A DNA stretch of 64,000 nucleotides. Origin: Salinimicrobium flavum. Lineage in GTDB: Bacteria > Bacteroidota > Bacteroidia > Flavobacteriales > Flavobacteriaceae. This document shows, piece after piece, positions 24,563-32,987 of the stretch. Under the pieces are notes generated by a model that saw nothing but the letters and a program-made list of their open reading frames with translations, searched no databases and had not been told where the DNA came from. The position numbers were made by a program, and so were the translations under genes. Within the stretch, counting starts at the first letter, position 1. Each line of letters opens with the position of its first letter. The stretch spans positions 1 through 64,000 of the forward strand of contig NZ_JBHULT010000006.1 of NCBI RefSeq assembly GCF_042684505.1. Reading direction: 5' to 3'.

Positions 24563-27500
24563 CTAGTCAATTTTGGCGGTCCTCAACCTTAGGGCATTCG
24601 CGATCACCGAAACAGAACTAAAGCTCATGGCTAAAGCTGCAATCATGGGAGAAAGTAAGATTCCGAAGAAAGGGAATAAGACCCCTGCTGCGATAGGTAC
24701 TCCCAACGTGTTATAAATAAGGGCAAAGAACAGATTTTGTTTGATGTTCTTCATCACCTTTTTACTCAGATTCTTTGCTTTTACCACCCCGTGAAGATCT
24801 CCTTTTACGAGGGTAATTTCTGCGCTTTCGATAGCCACATCGGTTCCTGTACCCATCGCGATCCCAATATCGGCTTTGGCAAGTGCCGGCGCATCGTTGA
24901 TCCCGTCCCCTGCCATGGCAACCTTTTTCCCTTGTTGCTGAAGTTTTGTGACCTCTTCCATTTTATCCTGCGGCAACATTCCGGCTTTAAAACCGGACAA
25001 ATGCAGTTCTTTCGCCACCGCAGAAGCGGTCACCTCATTATCCCCGGTCAACATCACTACTTCAACTCCGGAATCTATCAGATCTGATATTGCTTGTCGG
25101 CTTGTCTTTTTGATAGGATCGGTAATAGTTACATATCCCACAACTTGTGAATCGACTGCGACATAAGAAACCGTTTTCCCTTGTTGCTGCTCTTCTTTTA
25201 CCTGCTGCTGAAGGTCTGAACTCACCTCAGCATTGATCTCCTGCATTAATTTATCATTCCCAATGGCTATCTTTTTCCCTTCGGAAATACCTCTAACTCC
25301 TTTTCCGGTTACCGCATCGAAGTCCTCCGCTTCTGAAAATTCCAGGTTTCTTTCCTTTGCGTAATTCACGGTAGCCGATGCCAGCGGATGCTCACTCCTG
25401 GAATTAATGGAAGCTACATATCGCAACACCTCATCTTCAGAAAGGGTTCCTGTAACCACCACTTTCTCCACCGAAGGTTTTCCTTCTGTAATGGTTCCGG
25501 TTTTGTCTATGATCAGCACATCGATCTTATCCATTTGCTCAAGGGACTGCGCATTTTTGATAAGCACTCCGTTCTGCGCCCCTTTCCCCACTCCTACCAT
25601 GACGGACATGGGTGTTGCCAGTCCCAAAGCACAGGGGCACGCAATGATCAACACGGCGATAGCATTGATAAGCGCGTAGACGTAACTGGGTTCAGGGCCC
25701 CAAATAGCCCAGACGATGAACGTAATAATGGAGATCAGGACCACAATAGGCACGAAGTAAGCCGAGATCCTGTCTGCCAGCTTTTGAATGGGGGCCTGTG
25801 AACGGCTGGCATCATTGACCATCTTGATGATCTGGGCCAGGAGCGTTTCATTCCCAACTTTTTCGGCTTTCATAGTGAAACTTCGGTTTCCATTAATGGT
25901 CCCTGATGTCACTTTATCGCCCTCGGCTTTTTCCACGGGAACCGGCTCCCCGGTGATCATGGACTCGTCGATATTGGTTTGTCCCTTCTCGATAATTCCG
26001 TCTACAGGGATCTTATCTCCCGGTTTGACCCTAAGGATATCTCCTACCTGGATCTCATCTGTATGGATCTCGCGCTCTTCTCCATTTACCACAATAGTGG
26101 CAGTATTGGGTGCGAGCTTCAACAACTCTTTAATGGCGGAATTGGTTCGGCTGTGAGCCCTGGCCTCCAGCAATTGCCCCAGCAACACCAGGGTAAGGAT
26201 CACGGTCGCGGCTTCAAAGTACACGTGCACCGTTCCATGTTCGGTAAGGAACTGCTGTGGAAACCAGCCAGGCACCAGCATTCCAAATACGCTGAACAGC
26301 CACGCCACCCCGGCCCCAATTCCTATGAGGGTGAACATGTTCAGGTTCCAGGTCTTTATCGACCTGTACGCTCTTTCGAAGAACATCCAGGTAGCATAGA
26401 ATACCACAGGTATGGACAGACCAAACTGCACCCAGTTCCAGGCTTCCATACTCATCCAGTCATAAATGGGATTTCCCGGGATCATTTCTCCCATCGCGAT
26501 AAGGAAAATGGGAACGGTAAAGGCCACGGCAATTTTGAACTTTTTGAGCAGCTTTTGATACGACTTCTCTTCCGCAGAAGCTTCGGGTGCCATAGGCACA
26601 AGATCCATCCCACATATGGGGCAATCCCCCGGCTCATCTTTTACCACTTCAGGGTGCATGGGGCAGGTGTATTTTTGCCGTTCAGCTTTGAGGCTTACCT
26701 CTTCTACCAGGTCCATACCACAGACGGGACAATCGCCGGGTTTATCATAGGTTTTATCTCCCTCGCAGTGCATAGGGCAGTAAAAAGTTCCCGTGCCTTT
26801 ACCTTTTGGTTTTTCGGGTTTGGGAGGAGCGGTTATGTCCTGCCCGGGAAGGTAAATATTGTAAGTATTCCCATCTTTTCTCAGTGCTTCCTGAAGAGTG
26901 GTTACCGGAATGGGTTTTTCTGCAAAAATTACCGCCTCGGCTTTCTCCAGGTCAACAGCAACCTCCTTTACCCCTTCTATTTTCTTCAGGGTTTCCTCAA
27001 CATGAGAACGACACCCGTTGCAGGTCATGCCGGTCACCTGGTACTTTTCCTTTGACCCTTCCGAATGAATGTGGTACTTACTACCATCCTTTTGCAATGC
27101 ATCTTCAAAAACGCCAATCGGGATATGCTTTTCCATCCCGATCACCGCTTCAGATTTTTCCAGATCAACGGAAGCATTTTTCACCCCGTTAACCTTTTGA
27201 AGTGTTTCTTCAACATGGGAGCGGCACCCGTTACAGGTCATGCCCGAAATTTGATATCGATGCTCCATTCCGGCTCCGGGTTTTTCCGGAGATTTATCTA
27301 CAGCAGCAGGTGTTTCTTCAGCTTCTTTCGTGTGACCCTTAGCTTCAGAAATATGGTAATTCCCGCCGCTCTTCTGCAGTTCTGCCTCCAGAACTTCAGT
27401 CGGGATATGTTTTGGCATTTTGATGACTGCCTCGCCTCTTTCAAGGTCTACGGAGGCATCCTTCACCCCGTCGATCTTCCGAAGTGTTTCTTCAACATGG

Positions 27501-28102
27501 GAGCGGCACCCGTTACAGGTCATGCCGGTAACCTTGTACGTATGGCTCATGAGGTGCTGAGGGTCTTCAGAAGAAGAACCCTGTAAAACATCATTTTTGG
27601 ATGCTTTTTCAGGGTTACTATCCGGCTTTGAAATATGATATTTTCCGCCGTCTTTCTGAAGTGCAGCTTCAAATACCTCAACAGGGATATGCTGCTCCAT
27701 CTCGATTTGTGCTTCAGATTGTTCAAGATCTACAGCAGCTGTTTTCACCCCGTCGACCTTGCGAAGGGTTTCTTCCACATGCGAGCGGCACCCGTTACAG
27801 GTCATGCCGGTGATCTTATAGGTGTGTTTCATAGCTTCGGAAGAAGAAGGCTCAGAAATGGCATTTTCGGATGGCTTTTCAGCAGTACTTTCGGGTACAG
27901 AAATATGATATTTCCCGCCGTCTTTCTGTAGAGCTGCTTCAAAGACCTCAACCGGGATATGCTGCTCCATCTCGATTTGTGCTTCAGCTTGTTCAAGATC
28001 TACAGCAGCTGTTTTCACCCCGTCGACCTTCCGAAGGCTGTCTTCCACATGCGAGCGGCACCCGTTACAGGTCATGCCGGTGATTTTATAGGTATGTTTC
28101 AT
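24563..28102 (-). CDS. copA: Copper-exporting P1B ATPase with five HMA domains
   Basis: Pumps Cu(I)/Ag(I) out of the cytoplasm using ATP. The 1179-residue protein carries five N-terminal HMA metal-binding domains (about 1-68, 91-158, 185-252, 279-346, 351-418), each with GMTCNGCRSHVE. Two short Cys/His metal-binding modules follow (about 438-467 YCPMH...CPVCGMDL and 477-503 TCPMHPEV...CPICGMDL). The ATPase core has the membrane motif ACPCALGLATP, phosphorylation site DKTGTIT, TGEPVPVEK, the SEHPLA nucleotide-binding motif and MAGDGINDAPALAKADIG. Bacterial CopA usually has one or two HMA domains, so this N-terminus is unusually long. It follows the AraC regulator by 78 bases and ends the copper operon. 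Confidence 0.95.
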   Translation of the reverse strand: MKHTYKITGMTCNGCRSHVEDSLRKVDGVKTAAVDLEQAEAQIEMEQHIPVEVFEAALQKDGGKYHISVPESTAEKPSENAISEPSSSEAMKHTYKITGMTCNGCRSHVEETLRKVDGVKTAAVDLEQSEAQIEMEQHIPVEVFEAALQKDGGKYHISKPDSNPEKASKNDVLQGSSSEDPQHLMSHTYKVTGMTCNGCRSHVEETLRKIDGVKDASVDLERGEAVIKMPKHIPTEVLEAELQKSGGNYHISEAKGHTKEAEETPAAVDKSPEKPGAGMEHRYQISGMTCNGCRSHVEETLQKVNGVKNASVDLEKSEAVIGMEKHIPIGVFEDALQKDGSKYHIHSEGSKEKYQVTGMTCNGCRSHVEETLKKIEGVKEVAVDLEKAEAVIFAEKPIPVTTLQEALRKDGNTYNIYLPGQDITAPPKPEKPKGKGTGTFYCPMHCEGDKTYDKPGDCPVCGMDLVEEVSLKAERQKYTCPMHPEVVKDEPGDCPICGMDLVPMAPEASAEEKSYQKLLKKFKIAVAFTVPIFLIAMGEMIPGNPIYDWMSMEAWNWVQFGLSIPVVFYATWMFFERAYRSIKTWNLNMFTLIGIGAGVAWLFSVFGMLVPGWFPQQFLTEHGTVHVYFEAATVILTLVLLGQLLEARAHSRTNSAIKELLKLAPNTATIVVNGEEREIHTDEIQVGDILRVKPGDKIPVDGIIEKGQTNIDESMITGEPVPVEKAEGDKVTSGTINGNRSFTMKAEKVGNETLLAQIIKMVNDASRSQAPIQKLADRISAYFVPIVVLISIITFIVWAIWGPEPSYVYALINAIAVLIIACPCALGLATPMSVMVGVGKGAQNGVLIKNAQSLEQMDKIDVLIIDKTGTITEGKPSVEKVVVTGTLSEDEVLRYVASINSRSEHPLASATVNYAKERNLEFSEAEDFDAVTGKGVRGISEGKKIAIGNDKLMQEINAEVSSDLQQQVKEEQQQGKTVSYVAVDSQVVGYVTITDPIKKTSRQAISDLIDSGVEVVMLTGDNEVTASAVAKELHLSGFKAGMLPQDKMEEVTKLQQQGKKVAMAGDGINDAPALAKADIGIAMGTGTDVAIESAEITLVKGDLHGVVKAKNLSKKVMKNIKQNLFFALIYNTLGVPIAAGVLFPFFGILLSPMIAALAMSFSSVSVIANALRLRTAKID
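27551..28102 (-). repeat. Tandem duplication inside copA
   Basis: The first two HMA units (28102-27833 and 27832-27551) match at roughly nine of ten bases over the domain, while units 3-5 are more diverged. The linkers differ in sequence but keep a Ser-Ser-Ser-Glu end. The segment coding for GMTCNGCRSHVE is nearly identical in all five units (around 27010, 27220, 27505, 27785 and 28055), which could support unequal recombination. Confidence 0.75.
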
Positions 28103-28180
28103 TTCTTACACTTTTATATCCCAAAGTTCGCAGGATTTAAAGCGGAAATGTTATACAATTCTGGAAATTTGTGGTAAGAT

Positions 28181-28741
28181 TTAAAGCTTGTCCAGAGGAA
28201 TGCGTTTGTTTTCCTTTACCTGCTTAAAATGGGTGGGCGTTAAACCCGTTACTTTCTTGAACTGTTTGCTCAAATGGGAGACGCTGGAATAATTGAGTTG
28301 GTGCGCAATTTCGCTGAGGGAAAGCTCATCATACACCAGCAATTCTTTTACTTTTTCGATCTTTTGGGTGATCACGTATTGTTCAATGGTCATTCCCTGC
28401 ACTTCAGAAAAGAGTTTGCTCAAAGAAGAATAATCCTGGTGGAATTTTTCTGAAAGATATTCTGAAAAGGTAATTTTTAATGGTTCTTCGGTATAATGTA
28501 TCCGCTCCACGATACAGGTTTTGATGCTCTCTATAAGACGGGTTTTCCTGTCATCTATGATCTCAAAACCCAGTTCCCGGAAACGTTTGTCCAGTTGCTC
28601 TTTTTCATCTGCGGAAAGAGCCCGTGGAAGATCAACTTCCCCGAGCTGTACCGCATCAGGCTGAAGCCCGAACTTTTCCAGTTCAGACTTCACCATCATG
28701 ATGCAGCGGTTACAAACCATATTTTTTATATAGAGTTTCAT
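28181..28741 (-). CDS. HMA-AraC fusion transcriptional regulator
   Basis: A 186-residue regulator. Residues 1-68 look like a ferredoxin-fold HMA domain with a CxxC metal site (NMVCNRCIMM). Residues 85-180 form an AraC-type DNA-binding domain with two helix-turn-helix units (LSLSEIAHQLNYSSVSHLSKQFKK and the following TGLTPTHFKQ). This suggests direct sensing of copper or silver by the N-terminal domain and control of this operon. Its ATG abuts the DUF2911 stop codon, so the two are coupled. Proteins of this build are frequent in Bacteroidota metal operons; the metal response is inferred here, not shown. Confidence 0.85.
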   Translation of the reverse strand: MKLYIKNMVCNRCIMMVKSELEKFGLQPDAVQLGEVDLPRALSADEKEQLDKRFRELGFEIIDDRKTRLIESIKTCIVERIHYTEEPLKITFSEYLSEKFHQDYSSLSKLFSEVQGMTIEQYVITQKIEKVKELLVYDELSLSEIAHQLNYSSVSHLSKQFKKVTGLTPTHFKQVKENKRIPLDKL

Positions 28742-29317
28742 CTATTTAACCGTAAATGGCAGATCCAACTTCTTTTTTTCCCAGGAGAAAACGATCTCTC
28801 CAGATTTATCTCCTGTTTTGTTCACTTCATAAGTTAATACTTCCTGAACTTCTTTAAGATCCACAGGTTTCACAGTCAGCCGTAGTACATCTTCAGTTTC
28901 ATTGTACTCGTCTTTACCATGCTGGTCCCACCGGAAGTTGAAAATTACCGTCCATTCCTGTTTTCCCGGAATAAGGAAAAAACCATATTTCCCTGCCGGA
29001 AGAACTTTTCCTGAGAAGACCAGATCCTTATCTGTTTGCAACCAGGTAGCATTGTGTGCCCCTGCCTGCCATACCCTGTCAAAACCCACCAAACCTCCAA
29101 AGATCACGCGATCTCTTACACCTGGTGCAGAATAGTCTATATGAACATGTGCCCCGTCTATCATCGCCATTGTCATAGTATGAGGGCTCAGGCTCTTTTT
29201 TGAAGTTTTAGCCTTCATGGTATGACTGGCATGGCCATTCGTATGTTCTACCTGACCGTTTACCGTGGTTGCCGTGATCCCAAAAAAGATCATTAGCAAA
29301 ATAATTTTTTGTTTCAT
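28742..29317 (-). CDS. DUF2911 periplasmic protein
   Basis: A 191-residue secreted protein with a signal peptide ending near NGQ. A His/Met-rich segment follows (about 24-58, with EHTNGHASHTMKAK, PHTMTMAMIDGAHVHIDY), then the DUF2911 fold (VRDRVIFGGLVGFDRVWQAG, LPAGKYGFFLIPGKQEWTVIF, LRLTVKPV). DUF2911 proteins have no defined reaction. The metal-ligand-rich N-terminus and position in the copper operon suggest periplasmic copper handling. It directly precedes the AraC gene. Confidence 0.85.
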   Translation of the reverse strand: MKQKIILLMIFFGITATTVNGQVEHTNGHASHTMKAKTSKKSLSPHTMTMAMIDGAHVHIDYSAPGVRDRVIFGGLVGFDRVWQAGAHNATWLQTDKDLVFSGKVLPAGKYGFFLIPGKQEWTVIFNFRWDQHGKDEYNETEDVLRLTVKPVDLKEVQEVLTYEVNKTGDKSGEIVFSWEKKKLDLPFTVK

Positions 29318-29367
29318 CGTGTGAATTTTGATCTACCGGCCCCTGGAGACCGGCAGATCTTTTTTAT

Positions 29368-29964
29368 TTATTTAATGGTGTCCCTAACGCTACCACACTT
29401 AAGCATCTTATCGCCATAGTAGGGATTGCGGATCTCTTCAGAAGATGATAACCAATAAGCTCCTTTTCCTTCAAAAGCCATTGGGCAAAATTGTTTGTAC
29501 ACTTCTCCCGAAGATAATTGCCCCGAAAGCATGTTTTCCATCGCAGCAGAAAGGTCCTGGAAAGTAGTTCTTTGCACGTTGATGTCATCTGTCTGGGCGA
29601 TCTTTTGAGCTGCATTCAATACCTTCTCATTTCCACCCGCACTCTGAAGTGCTTCGGTCATCATTTTGGCTCCGTTCTGAGCTTCTTCAGCATTGGTGTT
29701 TACCAAGGCAGTTTTGATGTGCACGTAATGGTTGTAAACCGCTTCCATATTCTGGTTGTTGAAGGCGATATCTCCCTGTGCACCATCGTCAAGGTTTCCT
29801 TCTTGCATGTCACCCATTTCCTGCATTTCATCTCCTTCCATATGCATTTCATTCTGCATTGGCATACTTGCCTCTTCGGTTTCATTCTCTTTTTTGGTCT
29901 CTCCACAGGAGTTCAAAGTGATCGCTCCTAAAAAGGCCATTAATAATAATCTTGCGTTTTTCAT
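29368..29964 (-). CDS. DUF3347 lipoprotein, Met-rich
   Basis: A 198-residue lipoprotein (start chosen at ATG 29964, giving lipobox Cys20, TLNSC; ATG 29976 would add four residues). A Met/Glu/Asp-rich linker (about 30-60, MPMQNEMHMEGDEMQEMGD) precedes a DUF3347 domain. The C-terminus carries FCPMAFEGKGAYWLSSSEEI and NPYYGDKMLKCG, closely matching the C-terminus of the neighbouring CusB. It probably binds Cu(I) in the periplasm and may exchange it with the efflux pump. It follows cusB by 26 bases. Confidence 0.87.
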   Translation of the reverse strand: MKNARLLLMAFLGAITLNSCGETKKENETEEASMPMQNEMHMEGDEMQEMGDMQEGNLDDGAQGDIAFNNQNMEAVYNHYVHIKTALVNTNAEEAQNGAKMMTEALQSAGGNEKVLNAAQKIAQTDDINVQRTTFQDLSAAMENMLSGQLSSGEVYKQFCPMAFEGKGAYWLSSSEEIRNPYYGDKMLKCGSVRDTIK

Positions 29965-29989
29965 TTTTAGATACATTTATAGTTATTAA

Positions 29990-31750
29990 TTATTTGATTT
30001 GTTCTACAATTTCGCCACACTTAAGCATGGCATCTCCGTAATAAGGATTTCTGATTTCGCTGGTTTCACTCAACCAGTACGCCCCTTTGTCAGAGTTTGC
30101 CATGGGGCAGTAGTCAACGTATACAGGGTTGCCTTTTATTCCAAATGCTGAAACGGTTTTGATAAGGGCTTCAGAAAGATATATAAAATTATTCCTGTGC
30201 TCTTCAATACCCTTTGCCTTCAAACCTACTTCTGTGTGCTGCAACAAAAATTTCTGCTTTTCTTCCCAGAAAGCTTTCGCCTCTCCTGTTAACTCTGAAG
30301 CCTGTGTATTCTGAACAGCCTCCTGGAAATTTCTTGTCAAATTTAAGCTTTCTTTCTCTTTTTCCTCTACCAGCGCGTCTTTAAGCTGAAGGTACACCGA
30401 TACCACCTTTCCCAGTTGCTCCTGAAATTTTTCTGAAGCCTCCTGGCTAAAGTCATACCCGCTATTCTTAAGATACTGCCTTACATCTTCCTGCGCAGGG
30501 GCCGTAGCCGCCACGGCCGGATTCATCATGCTGGGTTTACCGGCCAACTGTGCCGCGGCATCTACAGTAAACGTACCGTTTACCACGATCTCATCTCCGT
30601 CAGAAAGTCCTTCCTGCACTACATAAGAATCCCCGAGGGATTGCCCCAATAATACTTCCCGCATTACAAAAGAAGGACTGGCAGCGGTACCTTCATTAAC
30701 ATAGACTACGCTGCGCTTACCTGTCCACAATACTGCCGACTTCGGCACAGTAAGGTCCTGTGCTTTTTCGGCTCCCGAAGTGGTAATAACCCCCGTCACG
30801 AACATCCCCGGTTTTAATTTGTTACCACTGTTCGATATTTCCACCCTGGCAGTTGATACCCGGGTTTGACTGTCCAGTAAAGGATCAATGAAGTCAATGG
30901 TGCCTTCAAATTTCTCTCCGGGAAGTGAAGCCACAGTAAATTCCACCTTGTCACCTTTTTCTACCAGTCCTATTGTCCTTTCATAAAGATCGAACAACAC
31001 CCACATTTTTGTGAGGTCGGCGATTTGATATAATGACATTCCACGATCTACATAATCCCCCAGTTCCACGAGTTTCTCAGTCACCACACCACCTACATCG
31101 GCTGTTATGGTAAACCGGTCTGTAGCCTTTCCGCTTTCGAGGATTCGATTGATCTGGTTCTCGCCAATACGCCAGTTACGCAGCTTTTGTTTAGCGGCTT
31201 CAAAAAGTTCTGGTTGGGAATTGCGAATGGCATAAGCCTGCAACAGTTCTTCCTGGGCAGTGATGAGTTCGGGAGAATAGACCACGGCAAGGGCCTGTCC
31301 ACGGCGGACTTCCTCTCCCGTAAAATTCACCTGCAATTGTTCGATCCTTCCCGGCACATGGGTAGACTGAGTGTAGGCATTGCGTTCATCTACCGTGACC
31401 TTTCCGTTTAACCTCAGCTCTCTATCGCCTGTTCCGGCACCTACCTTCTGTGTGTGCACATTAGCCAGTTTCATGGCATATTCGCTCATTTGTATCGCAT
31501 CGGGATTTTCACCGGCATCACTACTTTCCAAGGGAATGAGATCCATGCCGCAGATTGGGCATTGTCCCGGTTCTGAAGAACGTATCTGAGGGTGCATGGA
31601 ACAGGTCCATATTGTTTCCTGTGCAGCTTCGGCAGCACTGTGATCATGAGTTTCGGCTTCGTCGCTGCCTCCAAAAAACAGCCAGCCCATTAGCATTCCC
31701 ACTACCAGGGTGCCGGCAATGATGAGTATATTTTTAGTTTTTGTTGTCAT
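29990..31750 (-). CDS. cusB: CusB-type RND efflux adaptor with DUF3347 tail
   Basis: A 586-residue periplasmic adaptor of the copper/silver CusCBA pump (ATG 31750; ATG 31756 is also in frame). It has an N-terminal membrane anchor (about 8-28) and a His-containing linker. A metal-binding module (about 47-77, WTCSMHPQIR...CPICGMDLIP) follows, then the barrel-sandwich/hairpin adaptor core (NAYTQSTHVPGRIEQL, GQALAVVYSPELITAQEELL, KVEFTVASLPGEKFEGTIDF). A DUF3347 domain at the C-terminus ends in DYCPMANSDKGAYWL and NPYYGDAMLKCG. It overlaps the end of cusC. Confidence 0.93.
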   Translation of the reverse strand: MTTKTKNILIIAGTLVVGMLMGWLFFGGSDEAETHDHSAAEAAQETIWTCSMHPQIRSSEPGQCPICGMDLIPLESSDAGENPDAIQMSEYAMKLANVHTQKVGAGTGDRELRLNGKVTVDERNAYTQSTHVPGRIEQLQVNFTGEEVRRGQALAVVYSPELITAQEELLQAYAIRNSQPELFEAAKQKLRNWRIGENQINRILESGKATDRFTITADVGGVVTEKLVELGDYVDRGMSLYQIADLTKMWVLFDLYERTIGLVEKGDKVEFTVASLPGEKFEGTIDFIDPLLDSQTRVSTARVEISNSGNKLKPGMFVTGVITTSGAEKAQDLTVPKSAVLWTGKRSVVYVNEGTAASPSFVMREVLLGQSLGDSYVVQEGLSDGDEIVVNGTFTVDAAAQLAGKPSMMNPAVAATAPAQEDVRQYLKNSGYDFSQEASEKFQEQLGKVVSVYLQLKDALVEEKEKESLNLTRNFQEAVQNTQASELTGEAKAFWEEKQKFLLQHTEVGLKAKGIEEHRNNFIYLSEALIKTVSAFGIKGNPVYVDYCPMANSDKGAYWLSETSEIRNPYYGDAMLKCGEIVEQIK

Positions 31751-32987
31751 AGTCAAATGATTTTCCCGATAAATAATCGATCCTTGCCAGGGCAGTGAGA
31801 TAGGCAGCTTCTGCCTCTGCTACCGCCAGCTGATATTTTAAAAGTTCCTGCCGTACGCGTAATACCTCTTCAAAACTGGAGGAAGCATTACGATAAGACG
31901 ATAATAATAAATTAAGCACTTGTTCTGAGCTTTCAACCTGTCTTTCATATAATTTCAACATGGCCTGCGCTTCTCTTACCTGAAAAACTGCGGCTTCCAT
32001 TTCGGCGGAAAGTTGGTTCTCCAGGCCAATTCTTCGCTGTTCATAGCTTTCTGCCATGAAAGCCGCCTGTTTCTTTGCTGCTTTATACTTTCCGCGGAAA
32101 ATTGGCAGGCTTACAGAAAGCATAGGCATTATGGCATCCCGGCCACTGTCTTCTACGTCCATATCCATTCGTTCTCCAATGATCGCATAATCAATTCCCA
32201 GTCCTACGTTGGGAAGACCTTCCTTTTGTGCCAGTTTTTCCTGTGCTTTGGCTGATTCCTCCATTGTTTTCAGCTCAGCCAGACGGGGATTCCCCGACAC
32301 AGGTGTGTCAAAAATGGCATTTTCGGGACCTGTTTCAATTTCCTGCGGAAGGATCACTATTTCTGTTCTGGGCCTGTTCAATAGCGCATTGAATTGTACC
32401 ACCAGGGATTCCTTTTTTAGTCTAAGGATGTCCAGGCCGGTGACAGATTCGTTCCGCATCAAATCGGTCTGCAACACGTCAGAAAGGGCTCCGCTCCCGG
32501 CACGTACACGCGAAAGTGCGAGATCCTTATAATTCTGAAGGATCTCGAGATCATCCTGTTGATAGCTAAGCTGTTGCTCAAGGGCATAGAGTTCATAAAA
32601 CTGCCGGCTCACTTCCAGGAACAGTTCATTCCGTTTGTTAAGGAATGCCTGGAATTTTGCTTCGGCCATTAAATTTGCCACATTTCCCCTGGTCTCCAGG
32701 GTACCCATCCACGGGAACATCTGCATCAGGGAAAAACGCGCTTCCTGCGGCCCTAGCCTGGTCTCTACCATACTCCCAAAAGCTGTCATGGTAAGAGTAG
32801 GATCAGGCAGGCTTTTTACCTGCGGCGCCTCCTGCATGGCCGCTTCAAATTCAGCGTAGGCAGCCTTTACATCGGGATTATTATCTGCAGCGATCTGCAG
32901 ATAATCCTCCAGGGTTTGTGCTTTCAGGCTTCCGAAGAAGAGAAAAAGCACAGCCGCCAAAAATGATATTTTTAAAGAGTTTTTCAT
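31734..32987 (-). CDS. cusC: TolC-family outer-membrane efflux channel (CusC)
   Basis: A 417-residue outer-membrane protein with a signal peptide ending at LKAQ. It has the long helical repeats of the TolC family (DYLQIAADNNPDVKAAYAEFE, SRVRAGSGALSDVLQTDLMR and, in the second half, YRNASSSFEEVLRVRQELLKYQLAVAEAEAAYL). It forms the exit duct of the CusCBA complex. The start overlaps the cusA stop by four bases (ATGA) and the end overlaps cusB, so the three genes are translationally coupled. Confidence 0.93.
   Translation of the reverse strand: MKNSLKISFLAAVLFLFFGSLKAQTLEDYLQIAADNNPDVKAAYAEFEAAMQEAPQVKSLPDPTLTMTAFGSMVETRLGPQEARFSLMQMFPWMGTLETRGNVANLMAEAKFQAFLNKRNELFLEVSRQFYELYALEQQLSYQQDDLEILQNYKDLALSRVRAGSGALSDVLQTDLMRNESVTGLDILRLKKESLVVQFNALLNRPRTEIVILPQEIETGPENAIFDTPVSGNPRLAELKTMEESAKAQEKLAQKEGLPNVGLGIDYAIIGERMDMDVEDSGRDAIMPMLSVSLPIFRGKYKAAKKQAAFMAESYEQRRIGLENQLSAEMEAAVFQVREAQAMLKLYERQVESSEQVLNLLLSSYRNASSSFEEVLRVRQELLKYQLAVAEAEAAYLTALARIDYLSGKSFDYDNKN

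Noticed and set aside
25979..27055. 358-codon open frame on the plus strand
   Set aside because: Lies wholly antisense to copA; the reading is a by-product of the repeated HMA codons and has no family signature.
27000..28090. Regularly spaced ~35-base repeats suggesting a CRISPR array
   Set aside because: Spacing is irregular (about 210-290 bases) and the repeats encode the HMA metal-binding motif within one intact reading frame; no cas genes.
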